This document shows positions 11,160 to 24,609 of a DNA stretch of 64,000 nt, one piece after another (the stretch's first letter is position 1; each line of letters starts with the position of its first letter). A model generated the notes under the pieces. It searched no databases, was not told where the DNA came from, and worked only from the letters and a program-made list of their open reading frames with translations. This stretch comes from Siphonodentalium dalli (taxonomy: Eukaryota > Mollusca > Scaphopoda > Gadilida > Siphonodentaliidae). The stretch covers positions 182,224,796-182,288,795 of the forward strand of contig CP136068.1 in assembly GCA_032622095.1 (NCBI GenBank), given 5' to 3'. The position numbers and the translations under genes are program-made.

Positions 11160-14150
11160 ATTTTAAGTCACGAGTTTAAGGGAAAATGTACCTAACTTTC
11201 TGGGGCAATCTACTACTATACTCAACAGAAAATATCAAATAAAATAATTATTATGAGTCAAGATTGACTTATAGATACACTCGCATACACACAGAACGAC
11301 ATATAACAACCTTATATTATAAGAACAGTGCTTGAGCTTGAGCCATTAACTCGTGCATATAATTACCATGTTATTTTACATCGTTCATAGAGTGCATTAG
11401 TGTATTTTGCACTGATCCCTGACTCAAATTCATTTATTTGTTGCATATTTTCTGTATAATAGATTAGGGTCGACCCTATAAATAACTGGAATTATGTATG
11501 TCTCCACTTAAACTGTGAGTGAGCATACTGCGGAACTAATTATAACCAAATACCGTCGCCCACCCAACGCCCCGAAAAACCCGCCACATTCAGATAATGT
11601 GTCAAAATCCGTTCGTCATTGATAATCACGAAATCGTCCACGTGGGTTACACTGTACATGGACTCGATGATGATCCACCTGTCGGTAAAATGAAAACACT
11701 AAACATATTTATAATTTTTATTCTTGAGAAACACATAATAAATCTGAATGCAAACTCAACTTAAATACCCTGCCATTTTTCTGAAACAGTATCGATGGCA
11801 CAGTAGGTGTGACCGCTGAGTTTACGCACAATGAGTATTCGACTGGACCAATTAACCCATTGCGTTTCACCAAGGTTGATATCTACTCATTACGTTTTGC
11901 TAAAATGTATTCGCTACGAAAAATATAATTGCACGATAGATCGTCCATAATTGTGTTTGGCCGTGGCCTGGTGCCAATTCCTCATTGATTCATATCATGC
12001 ATGCGGTACGTTTTTATATGATCTCAATGCATGCATGTTTATCTACTTATATTAGTTTCATGGGTATTAAGATATTTCCCCAATTGCGTTTTTATTTTGC
12101 GACGTTTAGTTCTACACATAAGGTTTGACTCACTTACATTTGCTGATAAATTACAAGGGCAATTTGTTCTTAGTAAGAACAATCATGGCTGTTGACAGAA
12201 ATGGGTTATTCATTAAGTTATCAAGTGGACTTGTGTGTTAGCGTGCAAAATATAACACTGCGTGCTGAGTAAATATCAACAGCGACAAGACACCGTCCTA
12301 CATTACCACTATTGGGATCTTGGACGTAACAATACAGATACAATACAGATACACACATTCAGGCAGATACATCCTTGAGAGATCGACCGTCGCTGGTAGA
12401 GCTTGGTAGACTCATTATGCGAAGTTGCAGAAGGCGACATGGCTTGCTATGGCATATTAATTATGACGACCAATTGTCACCAAACTCCACCATAATAAAT
12501 TGTCACACCTACTATGCCATCGCTACGGTGATACGTGTGTCCGTGGCCAATGTTGCCGCTCAATTCGTTAATTATCACGTCAATTCAATTGTATACTATC
12601 GATAGGAGTGTTAACAACGCTGGTTCCCTGTTCACGCATTCGGCAATAAAGGCTACTGCATGATAGTGAACTTCTATTCTATTCAAACGAGAAGTATACA
12701 AAGCGGCTAAACAAGGAATACGTGGGACACCCCTACTCAGAGTCCGCCAGCGCTCATTAAAATGGAGTTTATGACAATCATGGTATTTGACCAAACTATA
12801 CAATAATATTATTTTATCAGTTGGGATAGACGTCCCACTTACAGTGAGCGGCCGAATATAGCACTATAAAGTATGCCATGCTGAGAATTTTGTGAAAAAC
12901 AGTGGTGGGTATTCCAGGCGGAAAACATGCCTTGATTTTTGTTTCATAACGAATATAAAGTAGTATAAATCGAATTTTAAGAAATTATAGCGAAATATGT
13001 GTGCGATTGTTTGGAACAGTTTGAAAAGCTTCAACTGCAAGTTATAATCTTAAAAACGAAACCAAAAAGGAACTTTTAACGAAACATTTTTTCAACCACT
13101 GAATTCCTCAATTATGTAATGTCATATATAGCATGCAGTCGATAATTAAACACAAAACATTGCACCATAAATTGGCCCGATGTGGTGTCTGGTCACTTTG
13201 GGCACGCTCATACACTCGTCAATTTGTACGGTATGGTTTGAACACATTTCGTTGTAGTAAACAATATGGTGACATATTAAAACTACACGAGAAGTAAAAA
13301 ATATCTGCAGTTTAACGAACTTTGCCTGTAAACAACATGAAATTATCGCGCAAGAAAAAAATAATACAGGTATTTATATGTCAAATGTCTGTAGCACCAT
13401 TACATTATGGAACTACGGGAATATACATATCATTTTCTATGACGAAATGCCGTAAACACAAACGGTACAAAGCATACAAGTATGTGACCGTAGCCTTACT
13501 GCTGCCATATAAAGCATAAGACAAAAACAAACATGAAGCGACAACGGTCGCTGCTGAAATATTGCCCGATCATATTAACAGTGTCCTAACTGGGACATAA
13601 AACTGACGGACAAAAGAAAATTATTCAACCGGACTTTAGCCATTTGCAATGATCGGCTTCAATTAATATAAAAGTTCCATATGCATGCCGTTTAATCATA
13701 CTGGGGAGAAAATACTAACACGTTATGTGAATATAATATATGTATAGCGCTTTGGAATGTATATGCCTAGTTCCAGACATCATTACAGCATGCGTGTATC
13801 GACTAGGCGACATTTAAATACATGGAAGACAACTGAATCTGTTTTTAGAAAAATAATTGTAGACCGCCAAACAGCGCCATTCAATTACAAACAAAACTTA
13901 AAATAAAAGTTTGTACATGTATGTTTGGTGCGAACATCAGCCTTACGGTAATTGGCATATCATAATTATGTCAGCATAATGTCAAGAATGCATATTATGC
14001 ACGAGTAATGGAAAGAGGTCACGGAATATGAGATTTATGACTAAAGACACAGGTGGGGAATATCGCCCGAATTCCATTTGAAAAAAAAATCTCACTAATC
14101 GACTATATTTTCCCGGCACACGTATATGGGCTGTTATATCTTTCGATTAT
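11160..14150. other. Apparently unique AT-rich DNA, no gene recognised
   Basis: Only short frames (76 codons or fewer) with ordinary AT-rich composition occur. No tandem array, palindrome or domain was recognised on either strand. Confidence 0.5.
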
Positions 14151-14154
14151 ATGT

Positions 14155-14335
14155 CTTGTCACTGGGTCGCGGCCATATTGGATCCATCCATTCCCGTTCC
14201 GTTGATCTAATGATATACAGGTCAAAGTTATAAAATAACATTTCATATATAGAATTCATGAATATTCAAAAGCTCCATATATGGAATGCTACTCCAGAAT
14301 GTTTACATGTAGTAATAAATCCACGGAACATGTAG
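14155..14335. mobile_element. Degraded fold-back MITE (CTGGGTCGCGGCCATATTGG family)
   Basis: CTTGTCACTGGGTCGCGGCCATATTGGATCC matches, in two parts of under 20 bases each, the left arm of the MITE at 29650-29858. Downstream text (AGGTCAAAGTTAT, CCATATATGGAATGCTACTCCAGAA, then ACATGTAGTAA) follows the same order, but the right arm is eroded. Confidence 0.5.
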
Positions 14336-15254
14336 TCATGTCTAAGTTCCTTTTGAAGAACAACATTTAATTTTTTTTTAAATTACGCCAAAACTTGTAT
14401 ATAGGACAAAAATAATTGAGCAACAAAACTATATCATATGAAGTATCACTGGCGCTCTTATAGAATATATTTTAACTTTATTTGATGCCTATAGTGTATC
14501 AGGGTCAACCTACATAGTTGATATGTTTGTTGGTCTCGCAAAACTTAATATAGTGTCTGTGAATCGGTAGATTTTTATTGCTGAAAATTGGAGGCGATAA
14601 ATATCAAACACGACATAAACGCTTTCTATCCGAACAAAAGTCCGCACATGAAAGAACCATAATAATTCTTCCTATTGCGATACCGATTACAGAAAAGAGT
14701 CTTGTAAAATGCATTTAAAAACTGTTGTGGAATTGGATATATATAGGCTATATAAATCGCGACCCGTGTTCCAAGTTGTCCGATATGCATTTTTTATGTT
14801 TTCAAGATAATCGATTTTTAAAGTTTGGAAAGCAAATGCTACCACACCAGAAGGAATTCAAAGGGCACGCTTATACCTGCAGGTAGATAAATATATATTC
14901 TTTCGCGCAGTGTTACTGCAACTGTTGCCGAGTTGACGGTATTTCGTCTATTTATAATATTGTGACTGTGGGGTAGGAATTTTTGCACTTGGAACAATGT
15001 GGAACCAAACTGACACATAACGTTTTTTTGAAACATTTGTGCTTTTAAAGTATTTTTCAGGGTTAAACTGTTATGAGTGACGCATAGAACATATTGTAAC
15101 TGAATATATATACATTATTGCGATAATATAAAATGACACTCAGACATATATTATGGTCATATTGTCCCAGATACACCTATTTTTCAATCAGTATTCACTT
15201 GGAACACTTGGATTCTTTTTACATCATTACTGAGGCTGGCTTTAATACGCCCAG

Positions 15255-15450
15255 TCACCAACTAGCGGCCATATGGCGACAGGATCCACATGGTCCGGTT
15301 CCTCAGTTTCCGAGATTAATCAGCCCCTTAGTGCTACAGCTATCCGTGAAACTTCTGGGGTACCATTTCATGCATATTCGGAGCTTTTGCATATTCATGA
15401 CTTCCATATATATGGATATGCTACTCCAGAACTTTGAAATGTAGCACTAA
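15255..15450. mobile_element. Very degraded copy of the same MITE
   Basis: GCGGCCATATGG, then AGTGCTACAGCTATCCGTGAAACTTCTGG, ATGCTACTCCAGAACTTTGA and GTAGCACTAAACAACTAAAA keep the order of the MITE at 29650-29858, with many changes. The 103-codon frame across it is therefore not a gene. Confidence 0.4.
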
Positions 15451-15729
15451 ACAACTAAAATGGACGGGAGTTATAGTGACATGGCGTATTACATTGATAT
15501 CGACCCAAAGCAGTACATCCTTCGATCTGAAGATAGTGGTCGAAATTTGTATTCCAACTAAGTAAAATTGAAACTGAAGTTATATAGTATACGCGACTCT
15601 CGAACTGTCGAACATTCCTGTAAACTGTATCATAGGCAGTACTGTTAGCACGACGAGGGGCACGCAACATGTGGCCGCTATAGGTCGCCACCCCTCATTG
15701 ACGTTTTACGAGACGAATTACTCCGATGA

Positions 15730-16560
15730 ACATGTATTCAAACAACACTACATGTATGCATGTTTACACCTAATCGGATATTGACAACACGGGGCTGCCA
15801 ACCGGGATGAAACACATAATGATCATACACCTAGTCAAATATTTACAATATATAATCAAAAATCCCGCTAATGTCATAAATAGATGGACAGATCAGAGAG
15901 TAGACAATCATTATATGGATACTATGTTGAGTGTTGCATTGTGGATGAAAAAATACACAACCAACGATCGATAATTGGCTGGAGGCACGCATTAATTTAC
16001 TATTGGATATATAGAGTGGGTCTATAAAACTTATTCATTGTTGTTTATACGTATTTCCTAGCTATATTTTAGACAATATAACGGGGACAGATCCTCTTCA
16101 AGACTATCACAAAACTTTTTGAAATCCCTCCCCCACAATTATTTGATAGAGAAAATTGCAGAAAATTACGCAAATTCCAAGATCTTGGTGGTCTATTAAT
16201 AACTCCGATAAAAATGGTACTATTTGGGAACTTTTCAAGAGAGAAAATACCGCTAAAAGAATATCGCAAAATGATTGCCGTATACGTTGACATTAGTTAA
16301 CCCACAGACATGAGCGTAGCCAGTTTTTTCCTAAGGCGGGTTCGTCAGCAGACTGCAACGCCATAATTGATGCGGGGAGTGCATTGGATGGGGCGATAAC
16401 AGCAGAACACATCGCATGACATGCATGCTGACGGACTCATATCACACAACAAAACGTTCAGCCTTCTTGGTGGCGAACGTTATGAATCATTAACTTTAAT
16501 TTCTCTTCCATATAAGCTGTAATCGAACCACCGTACGGGTGGTTGGTGTACGACATAATT
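15730..16560. other. No gene recognised
   Basis: Ordinary AT-rich sequence with no domain, tandem array or palindrome that could be supported. Confidence 0.4.
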
Positions 16561-16599
16561 ATGGATATACAATGCAAGTATTGTCTAAGTAGATTAGCG

Positions 16600-16965
16600 C
16601 CATTAGCTCAGTACGAACGTTTCTGGACGCCTGCTGATTATTCAGTTCGAGAACCAAACAAAATATTTAAAATAGCGGGATTCCCTACTAAGTGTATGCG
16701 TCATAAAAGTAGGCTCCAACTGGGATAATATTGTGTCCATTAATTCAGTTCGAAAGGTTATGGACCCTGCCGATTCTTTAGTTCGAGAAACAAACATAAT
16801 ATTTAAAATAGCGCGACCCCTACTAAGCGCAAACGTCATAAGAGTAGACCCCAACTGGTTATAACTTAGTTTATTTTTATCCAACAGTTCAGTACGAAAG
16901 GTTCTGGACGGCTACCGATTCTTCAGCGCGATTCCCTACTAAGCGGAAGCGTCATAAGCGGTGTG
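16600..16965. repeat. ~140-bp tandem repeat, about 2.6 copies
   Basis: CAGTACGAACGTTTCTGGA near 16607, CAGTTCGAAAGGTTATGGA near 16746 and CAGTACGAAAGGTTCTGGA near 16889 start successive units that share TTTAAAATAGCG, CCCTACTAAGCG and CGTCATAAGAGTAG. The last unit is shortened by an internal deletion. Confidence 0.8.
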
Positions 16966-16977
16966 ACTAAACACCGC

Positions 16978-18255
16978 CCCGACCAGCCCGGACCAGCCCG
17001 GACCAGCCCGGGCCAGCCCGGACCCCCCATATGGACTATATGAGTGATGTTAAGGGCAATATAAGTGCAGGGGTGTCATGGAAACCCACTCAGGGTCGCT
17101 ATTAACCCTCAAAATGCCGGCATCGGCGAACATGTTCGCCGCGAAATGAAGCTAACAGCCCGGACCGCCCCTGCTGCGTCCAGGTGTGATTTTAGTATTC
17201 ATATCTGTGCGAGGGTGTTAATGAAACCCAAATACGCACGGAGAGTGATCAATGTCAAACGGAAGTGCCGCTTATTAACCCCTAAACTTCCCAGATTCAT
17301 CTAGAATTACAAAATTGCGCCCCCAATAAACAAACTCACAGCCCGGACCCCCTTAATGTCCTCGTACTTCTAATAACTCCTTACATAATTATGTGTTGTG
17401 GAACTACCCTCGACTACACTCACGAAGATACAAGGGCGAGTCGCCCACAAATGCCTGGCAATTAACCCCCAAAATGCCGCCATCGACTATTATGTTTACC
17501 CATAACGACGCTGACAGCCCGGACCAGCCCGGACCATCCCGGTCCAGCCCGGACCCCCATATGGACTATATGAGTGATTTTAAGCCCAATATAAGTGCAG
17601 GGGTGTCATGGAAACACACTCAGGGTCGCTATTAACCCTCAAAATGCCGGCATCGGCGAAAATGTTCGCCGCGAAATGAAGCTAACAGCCCGGACCGCCC
17701 CTGCTGTGTCCAGGTGTGATTTTAGTATCCATATATGTGCGAGGGTGTTAATGAAACCCAAATACGCGCGGACAGTGGTCAAGGTCAAACGGAAGTGCCA
17801 TTTATTAACCCCTAAACTTCCCAGATTCATCTAGAATTACAAAATTGCGCCCCCAATAAACAAACTCACAGCCCGGACCCCCTTAATGTCCTCGTACTTC
17901 TAATAACTCCTTACATATGTGTTGTGGAACTACCCTCGACTACACTCACGAAGATACACGGACGAGTCGCCCACAAATGCCTGGCAATTAACCCCCAAAA
18001 TGCCGCCATCGACTATTATGCTTACCCATAACGACGCTGACAGCCCGGACCAGCCCGGACCATCCCGGTCCAGCCCGGACCCCCCATATGAACTATATGA
18101 GTTATTTTAAGGCCAATGTAAGTGCAGGGGTGTCATGGAAACACACTCAGGGTCGCTATTAACCCTCAAAATGCCGGCATCGGCGAAAATGTTCTCCGCG
18201 AAATGAAGCTAACAGCCCGGACCACCCCTGCTGCGTCCAGGTGTGATTTTATTGG
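16978..18255. repeat. ~528-bp tandem repeat with (GGACCAGCCC)n core, about 2.4 copies
   Basis: CATATGGACTATATGAGTGA occurs near 17028 and 17558, and with one change near 18085 (spacing about 530 and 527). Each unit begins with a short minisatellite of GGACCAGCCC 10-mers (five in unit 1, about four in the others), followed by GTGTCATGGAAAC, TCAAAATGCCGGCATCGGCG and CAGCCCGGACC. It is GC-richer than its surroundings. The ~80-codon frames repeated in it track the repeat and not a gene. Confidence 0.9.
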
Positions 18256-19060
18256 GTGGAATGACCTATAATGTGAAATAGGTACATAATGTGATTATTT
18301 GATTCTGAAATAAGCAATAATGGAGTCATGTCCGTTATTTTGTGTTATGGTGTGGGCCACAGTGAAAACACTTGTTAAAGAGCGTACACCTGAAAAGTCG
18401 TGAATTGGTTTATTTGTGTCACTGCGCACATAATCTGCTTAGAATCGCCTCATTATAAGTCGAAAATGTGACTCATTTTAGCACATTATCGACTCAAAAT
18501 GAGGTGATTATAAGACATTCATTATGTCCCTAAAACATTTTCTGTTATAAGCAGATAATGCGCGGGTTTTCGAGGGACAGGCTGGTCCTATTTAACGATG
18601 GATATAGCCAGACATGTTATGGACTCGAGGGATGAGCTGAAACCATTCCAGAGATATATAATGAACATTATGATCGAGTGGGTAGCTGTAATATGTGAAT
18701 CGTCGACGCGAAGCCTTGAGATACTGCTTGACATTCGCCGACCTCGTCTGATCCAATGATTCAAACAATGGACCAATCCATTGATCGGCTTGTTGTGTAA
18801 TACAGTGAAATGATGTCGTGGAATTAGGTTATGTTCAAAACTTGGCATTTTGTATGTTCAAAATGTACAATAACGTTTTCACTATTAATTTCGAACTGCA
18901 TTACGTTTATGGCACGGGCGGCGTTCGTTGCAGAAATATTCATATTTGTTCAAATCGCCATCAACAGAAGGAATATTAAAATATATATAGTTTTGCTCAT
19001 ATGCCAAACATAATCAGCGCGTAAATAGTATATTGTCGTCAATACGTACGATGGTGCACG
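18256..19060. other. No gene; palindromic short motifs
   Basis: Around 18420-18560, phrases such as GCGCATAATCTGCTTAGAATC and its near-inverse GCAGATAATGCGC, and CTCATTATAAGTCG with CGACTCAAAATGAG, give imperfect dyads of a fold-back type. Ends could not be set. Nothing coding was recognised. Confidence 0.35.
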
Positions 19061-19069
19061 TAAACAAGA

Positions 19070-19275
19070 ACCTGCTCGTGTTACAGAAGTTTTGCTTCTG
19101 TTTACATAACACAGCGCAATTCTATTGGTTAATCACACACAAATGATATAAACGCTCTTTAGTATTTCCGTATAAGGAAAACAGTAACAAAGAACGCTAT
19201 TTATGTTACCATATCCGGATCTAAACAAAAGCCTGGTTCTGTAACGTTTTATTGCCTTTGTTTACATAACAAAGG
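19070..19275. repeat. Short direct repeat (TTTACATAACA) with local palindromes
   Basis: AAACAAGAACCTGCTCGTG..ACAGAAG..TTTACATAACAC near 19070-19112 recurs as AAACAAAAGCCTGGTTCTG..TTTACATAACAAAG near 19222-19275. Each half also contains an inverted pair (ACAGAAG/CTTCTGT in the first). It may be the eroded ends of a small element. Confidence 0.35.
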
Positions 19276-19399
19276 TAAAACATTTGACAATAACATGCTG
19301 ATTACATGTGTATGTCCTATTTCTGATACTATTAGTTCTGTTTATGGCGGTTTTTGACGGAGCTGAATATTTTAACAGCATACCCACTGCCAACGCCGC

Positions 19400-19700
19400 C
19401 CGTATCTTTAAAATACAAATACTTCTAAATTTTATAATTACAAATACAATACAAATCCTTTTCCGAGTTGATGTATTTGATTACAAATACAATACTTTTC
19501 TAAAAGTAATCAAATACATTTTGATTATATCCCATTATTGTCAGATGAAATATTGAAGAAATACATATTTTATGTTATCATAGTTTGCTATATAGTCAAC
19601 CTTAAAATTAAACTAACATATGGACCAGATTTGACCTAAACATTACACTTAAAATTAAACTAACATATGGACTAGATTTGACCAAAACATTACACAGGCT
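19400..19700. repeat. ACAAATACAATAC-rich patch and a 48-bp duplication
   Basis: Positions 19405-19525 contain several ACAAATAC/ACAATAC words. Positions about 19602-19696 hold two copies of a 48-bp unit (CTTAAAATTAAACTAACATA ... ATTACA). Confidence 0.6.
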
Positions 19701-20199
19701 CTACTGTGTGTTTAATACAGGTTGTAAATATTTTCCAGCAAAATTATGTCATTGCGATCTGGTATCATTTAGTTGGACACGGTACAACAGTATTCTTGAC
19801 ATCCTGGCACAATAAACCCTCTCAAAACTAAATGATCCTTCTGCAATTTATAAATGACTTTCAGAAGAGTCAAATACTGTGAAATAGCCTATGTGAAAAT
19901 TTAACACCTCATCACTGAACACTGCTATGTTATAATATCCAGCCAGGTCAATAAGTATCAGTGTTTGATCAGTGACAGTGGCAATATATACGACGATGAC
20001 CATGCTCTCTCACTCTTTCTCTCTATATTTCCTCTCTATCTTTCTCGCTCGCTCTCTCGTTGCCTGTTCATATTTCTCCACTCTTCGAAAAATACGAATT
20101 GTTGTTCACTGGTCCATAAGAGTAGACTCCAACAGCTTCGAACTTGGATGTTTTGTCTCTTCTGTAAATCGAAACTGTGTCACTAGAACGGGTAGGGTT

Positions 20200-20275
20200 C
20201 TCTATTCCGAAGGTTCATTATTCCGAATGTTCGCTATTCCGAATGTTCGCTATTCCGAAGGTTTTCTATTCTGGG
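20200..20275 (+). repeat. 16-bp minisatellite CTATTCCGAAGGTTCG
   Basis: About four to five units of CTATTCCGAAGGTTCG and the variant CTATTCCGAATGTTCG. The same unit in the opposite orientation forms the array at 25645-25775. Confidence 0.8.
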
Positions 20276-20612
20276 TGTATATAATCAGAAATGAATCAAA
20301 ATTTGCACCCCCCCCCACAAAACCCAAACGAGGGATGATAAATAATGTTACGCTAGTATTCAAATATAGTACATTTATACACCCCATGCTAATTCTCAAA
20401 TTGTCCCAGATGTCGGTTATTAATAGCAAGAAGACAGTATCAGTTTATCGTTTATTATGGAAAGTTGAAAACACGATGACTGCATGCATGACTGAAATAA
20501 ACTACACGTCAGAGATACAGTCTGTCCGAACTGGCAATCTGTATTTGAAAGAAACATCAACATTAAATTTTCCCACTTAATTTTCGAACACCCAGAGCAG
20601 ATATATACACTA

Positions 20613-23017
20613 ATAGCAGGGTTACCCGGCGTTTCCTCGGTTACAGTGATGTGAAACCCTCTGCATGATGTGGATATTTGTTGGGAATAGAGAATACTCT
20701 TGCTCAAAGTGTTACACGTATTTTCATAAGTTCTATATTCAAATAGCATCACATAACACGATTCTTACACAGTCATGGAATATAAGTAGTGGATCACCTT
20801 GTCGATTGTCATTTTGTTTATCGCGATTAATCCGTTTCACCAATAATGAAGTATTTATTTATTACAACTGCGTATACTTCAGACGTTATAATATGATACA
20901 TGGACATCATAAACACATTAGTCCGCAAAAATAATAGACGACAATTGGGTTTTACATATAGAGATGTATCAATCAATCTAGTGGGTTGGACTAAGACACC
21001 TGGCTAATATTTCCATGAAGATACAGATGTTTCAAAGAAATTTACAGGTGCTCCTCTGTTCATGGTGCTATATATTGGCTAAATATTATCAGTTTAAAAG
21101 ACATGTTGCTGCGCACGTATATCAGCTACATGTGCCAGACACAGAGCGAGATTTGGAGTTGTTTATGTCAGTCGATGAGTCAGATGTCAGTATTGGAGGA
21201 TCCTGAGAAGTCATGTGCTACTGACTGCGTTTCCTTTTATGTCAGAAGAAAATATATATACCACTATTTTTGAACAGGCCTTCTATACATTTCCATATCT
21301 CTTGACAAATTGTAACTTTTGTGTGGAAACTGTATTGAATGGAACAGACTCAATTGTGTTATAATATATATGCAATCCTCTGACGGTTCGAGGTCTCTCA
21401 GTTTGCAAGAATATATGTATCTCTTAAATAGAATGATAAATATACGTTTAATGCTTATTCTATGTATCTCTTTTTGCTATCTCATTATGTGAATGCCCTG
21501 ATTGCCATCCCCATCTAAATGTGACAGTTGAGAAGATAAAATTGTTTAAGTGACTTAATTGGGACATCAATTGTCGAGATTGTGAAATGTGAACGCCCAA
21601 AAACTCCTTAAACTGATATGGAGATGGCCTGTGTGACTATATATAAACTTATATAGGTGGATATCGGCGAATAGCAATATTATCAATGATAGTGCGTCTC
21701 CTTTCGCCATCCGTGACCCAAACGCACCAAATGTGATTTAAATCATCGTATCATTAGAGCAGAACGTGTATGAATTTGTGGAAATTAGTGCTACATAAAT
21801 GTGTACCCGCTTTGGTGCAACTGCCATCCTCATGCACGACTTTAACGGTGCCACTTTTGACATATTTAAACAACGTCCATTAGACTCATGGATGCACGAT
21901 ATACTGGAGATGATTACATATATGTGTGGTGTAATCAGCAACTAAACAAATTATTATAATAGTTATTACCCCACCCCATCACACACCCAAACGGCAGCAA
22001 TTTGGCGTCTTTAAATCACGCGATATCATAGAGAAGAATAATATATCAATTTGGTGGAAATCTGCGCTAAAATAGTTTACTAAATCAATTGTTGATGCCC
22101 CCCGCAACACTGACTCGAACAGCGCCATTTCTAAACAACACGATAAGATTCCTCGTATCACGGAGATGAATATGTATCAACCTGGTGGAAATCGGCGCTA
22201 AAGATATTGTTATAATTGTTTTGTTCCCTCTCACCTCTATACACCACTGACTCGAATGGCCCCACTTGTGACATCCTTGAACCACACACGTACACTCGTG
22301 ATATCATGGATATGATTATTTAAAAGTTTGGTGCTAATCGGCGACTAAACACATTTTTATCAAATGTGGTGTCCACCCCCTTCCCCATTTGTCACCCAAA
22401 GAGCACCACTATGGCGCCTTTAAATCACATGATTCCTCGTATCATGGATAAGAACGTGCATCAATTTGTCGGAAATTGGCGCTAAAGATATTGTGTATCA
22501 ATGTTGGTGCCCTCTCCCTTTCAGTGCACCCCTGACTCGAATTAGCCCACATTTGACATATTTAGACTCCTCACACCATGGGGATGATTTTGTATAAATG
22601 TGGTGGCAATCGGCGACTAAACCCATTCTTACCAAATTTAGTGCCCACCCCCCACAATCTCTCATCCAAACGACAACAATTTGGCGTTGTTAAATCGCAC
22701 AGTTAGATTCCCTGTATCACGAAGAAGAATATATATCAATTTGGTGGAAATCAGCGCTAAAATTAGATTTATCAATTTTGGTGCCCCTCTCCCCTGACTC
22801 AAACGACTCCACTTTGGACATATTTAAACCAACCATTAGATTCTGCATCTGCCCCTGATAACAACGGCGTCACTTAAAACAATTCTAACCCCCACCATTA
22901 TCTTTCTCGTAAAAAGTTACCCCTAGCAGACCCCTTTGGTATCATCTAGATGGTCCACTGGGAATTTCTATAGAACACAGACAAACAGAAAGACAGACAT
23001 ACATTCGCAAATATAGA
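20613..23017 (-). mobile_element. Helitron family A, copy 2
   Basis: The left end reads CTAATAGCAGGGTTACCCGG, a mutated CTAG plus GC palindrome (3' end on the minus strand). The right end is CATTCGCAAATATAGA (5' end). The interior is collinear with 40441-42994 in inverse orientation and with the single-unit form of copy 1, including GAAGATACAGATGTTTCAAA near 21017 (5278 in copy 1). It lacks the 1346-bp amplification and has several deletions, so it is an old copy. No transposase was recognised. Confidence 0.75.
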
Positions 23018-23019
23018 TA

Positions 23020-23990
23020 TAGATATGCCATATTATATAGCATATGAAATAGGAAACTCTAACAATGTATTATCAAGTTATCCGGTGCAATAAAATGTGA
23101 ACATGTCGTCTGTGTTGAGTTGCCGATGTGTTCTTGTGCTTAAGTTGCATCTGGTTTTGTTGCGCAATGTGTATTATTTTCAATGGAGCAGGGGGCGGAG
23201 AAATTTTTTTCCGACACCTAGGCTGGGGGTGGTGGGTGTCAAAATAAGCTCAAAGCAATTTTTTCCGCCACAAATTTTTTTTTTTTTCCTTCACACCTTT
23301 TATTGGATTTTTACTAGTGTGTAGTGGTTTGTAACACTAAGAAATAAATAATAAGGAACTGCAGCAACACTAAACACACTAGGGTCATTGGATGTTGGGT
23401 TGTGCATCATTAGGACAAGGGAAAATATTCTGAATGCAGCTGAATCGCCCATGCAACATTCTATATAATTAACATCAAATAAGGATAACTTTAAAGAAAT
23501 AAATTTAATGCCAAGTCTGGTCAAAAATGGACATTAAACACTGATGTATACACTGATGTATACAGAAACAAACATGTAACATACGTAGCCTGTGAGTGGA
23601 TAACACAATTATCTCATATGTGACAAAAGAGATAGAAAATGGTAATAATTCACAATTTCATGAATGAGTCAATGAGATTATACAGGTTTCTACTAAAAGT
23701 GTAGGTTTATTATTTATTATACGCTTTACTCTCACATGCTACACTTGAGCAGTCCAATAGAAATAATGCCTTTTCTGAACTCATACAAGTTTCCTGAATT
23801 CATACAAGATAAACAGTGAACGTTATAAAATTCCTAACCAATCCCGACCAATCTCAATCAATTGGAATCAATCGTAACATTATCTTTCTTTGATTTCCCA
23901 TTGGTGATCCTGGGTGCTCCAGTGTATTGCTATATGTGGGATAAACACGTTCTAGTAATGTCTAATCACTGGGTGGCACGTAGCATATAA
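23020..23990. other. No gene recognised; G/T-rich then AT-rich sequence
   Basis: Positions 23190-23290 carry GGGGGCGGAGAAATTTTTTTC and a long T-run; some wording recurs loosely at 24905-25070. No domain-bearing frame was found. Confidence 0.4.
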
Positions 23991-23994
23991 TAAT

Positions 23995-24110
23995 TTAACC
24001 TATCTGATATAATAATTCACCTATATGGTGTAAAAAAATATCACATATCTGGTGTAAAACAAAATCACCTATCTGGTGTAGAGCAATATCACATACCTGG
24101 TGTATAGACA
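23995..24110 (+). repeat. ~26-bp minisatellite with CACCTATCTGGTGTA dyad
   Basis: Four to five units of about 26 bp (ATCACCTATCTGGTGTAAAA). Each has a short internal dyad, CACC..GGTG. Unit spacing varies slightly. Confidence 0.75.
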
Positions 24111-24414
24111 TAACATTTTTTATAAATTTCCATAAAAAAGTAACAAAACACAAAAACTAAAAAGGACTACCACACATATTTGGCACTAAAACAGTGACTA
24201 TCAATTATGATTAACCATGCGCGCTGTGGCAGTGACCGGTTACCCACTCAGGCTTAGCTGCTATTCACAATAACAATAAAGCTGCTTTATAATAGGTTTT
24301 GTGACAAGAAGGAAATTGAATGTAATCTGGACACAATACAATGACTTCAGTTTAGCAATAATATATTTGATGGTATATAAATAATAGAACGTCCGTTTGT
24401 CTATAAATGTTCAA

Positions 24415-24608
24415 TATTATATAATGATTAGAGCATATCTTGTCGTTGACTATGCGAATGTAGTGGCCGGTGGGAATGGTGTAGTTCACTCGACTACGGC
24501 TCATAAACTACACCCTTCCCTCGCCTACGACTCGTGAACTACACCCTTCCCACTGGCCACTACATTCGCGTAGTCAACTCCAAGCCATGCTCTATTCATA
24601 TAATAAGC
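24415..24608. mobile_element. Fold-back MITE, ~190 bp
   Basis: The left arm (TTAGAGCATATCTTGTCGTT, GACTATGCGAATGTAGTGGC, CGGTGGGAATGGTGTAGTTC) is the near-perfect reverse complement of the right arm (GAACTACACCCTTCCCACTG, GCCACTACATTCGCGTAGTC, ATGCTCTA), around a ~45-bp centre that itself contains CGACTACGGCTC and CGCCTACGACTC. The outer text TTATATAATGATTAG / TATTCATATAATA extends the symmetry. No coding capacity. Confidence 0.75.
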
Positions 24609-24609
24609 T

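Noticed and set aside
19972-20580. 202-codon open frame, the longest in the window
   Set aside because: It runs through a CT-rich tract, the CTATTCCGAAGGTTCG minisatellite and AT-rich DNA, with no domain. It looks like a chance frame.
21015-21206. C2H2-like pattern (CSWC ... HVAAH) inside Helitron A copy 2
   Set aside because: Finger spacing is off by one, and the matching frame in copy 1 (near 5278) has a stop and a changed His. No sign of selection.
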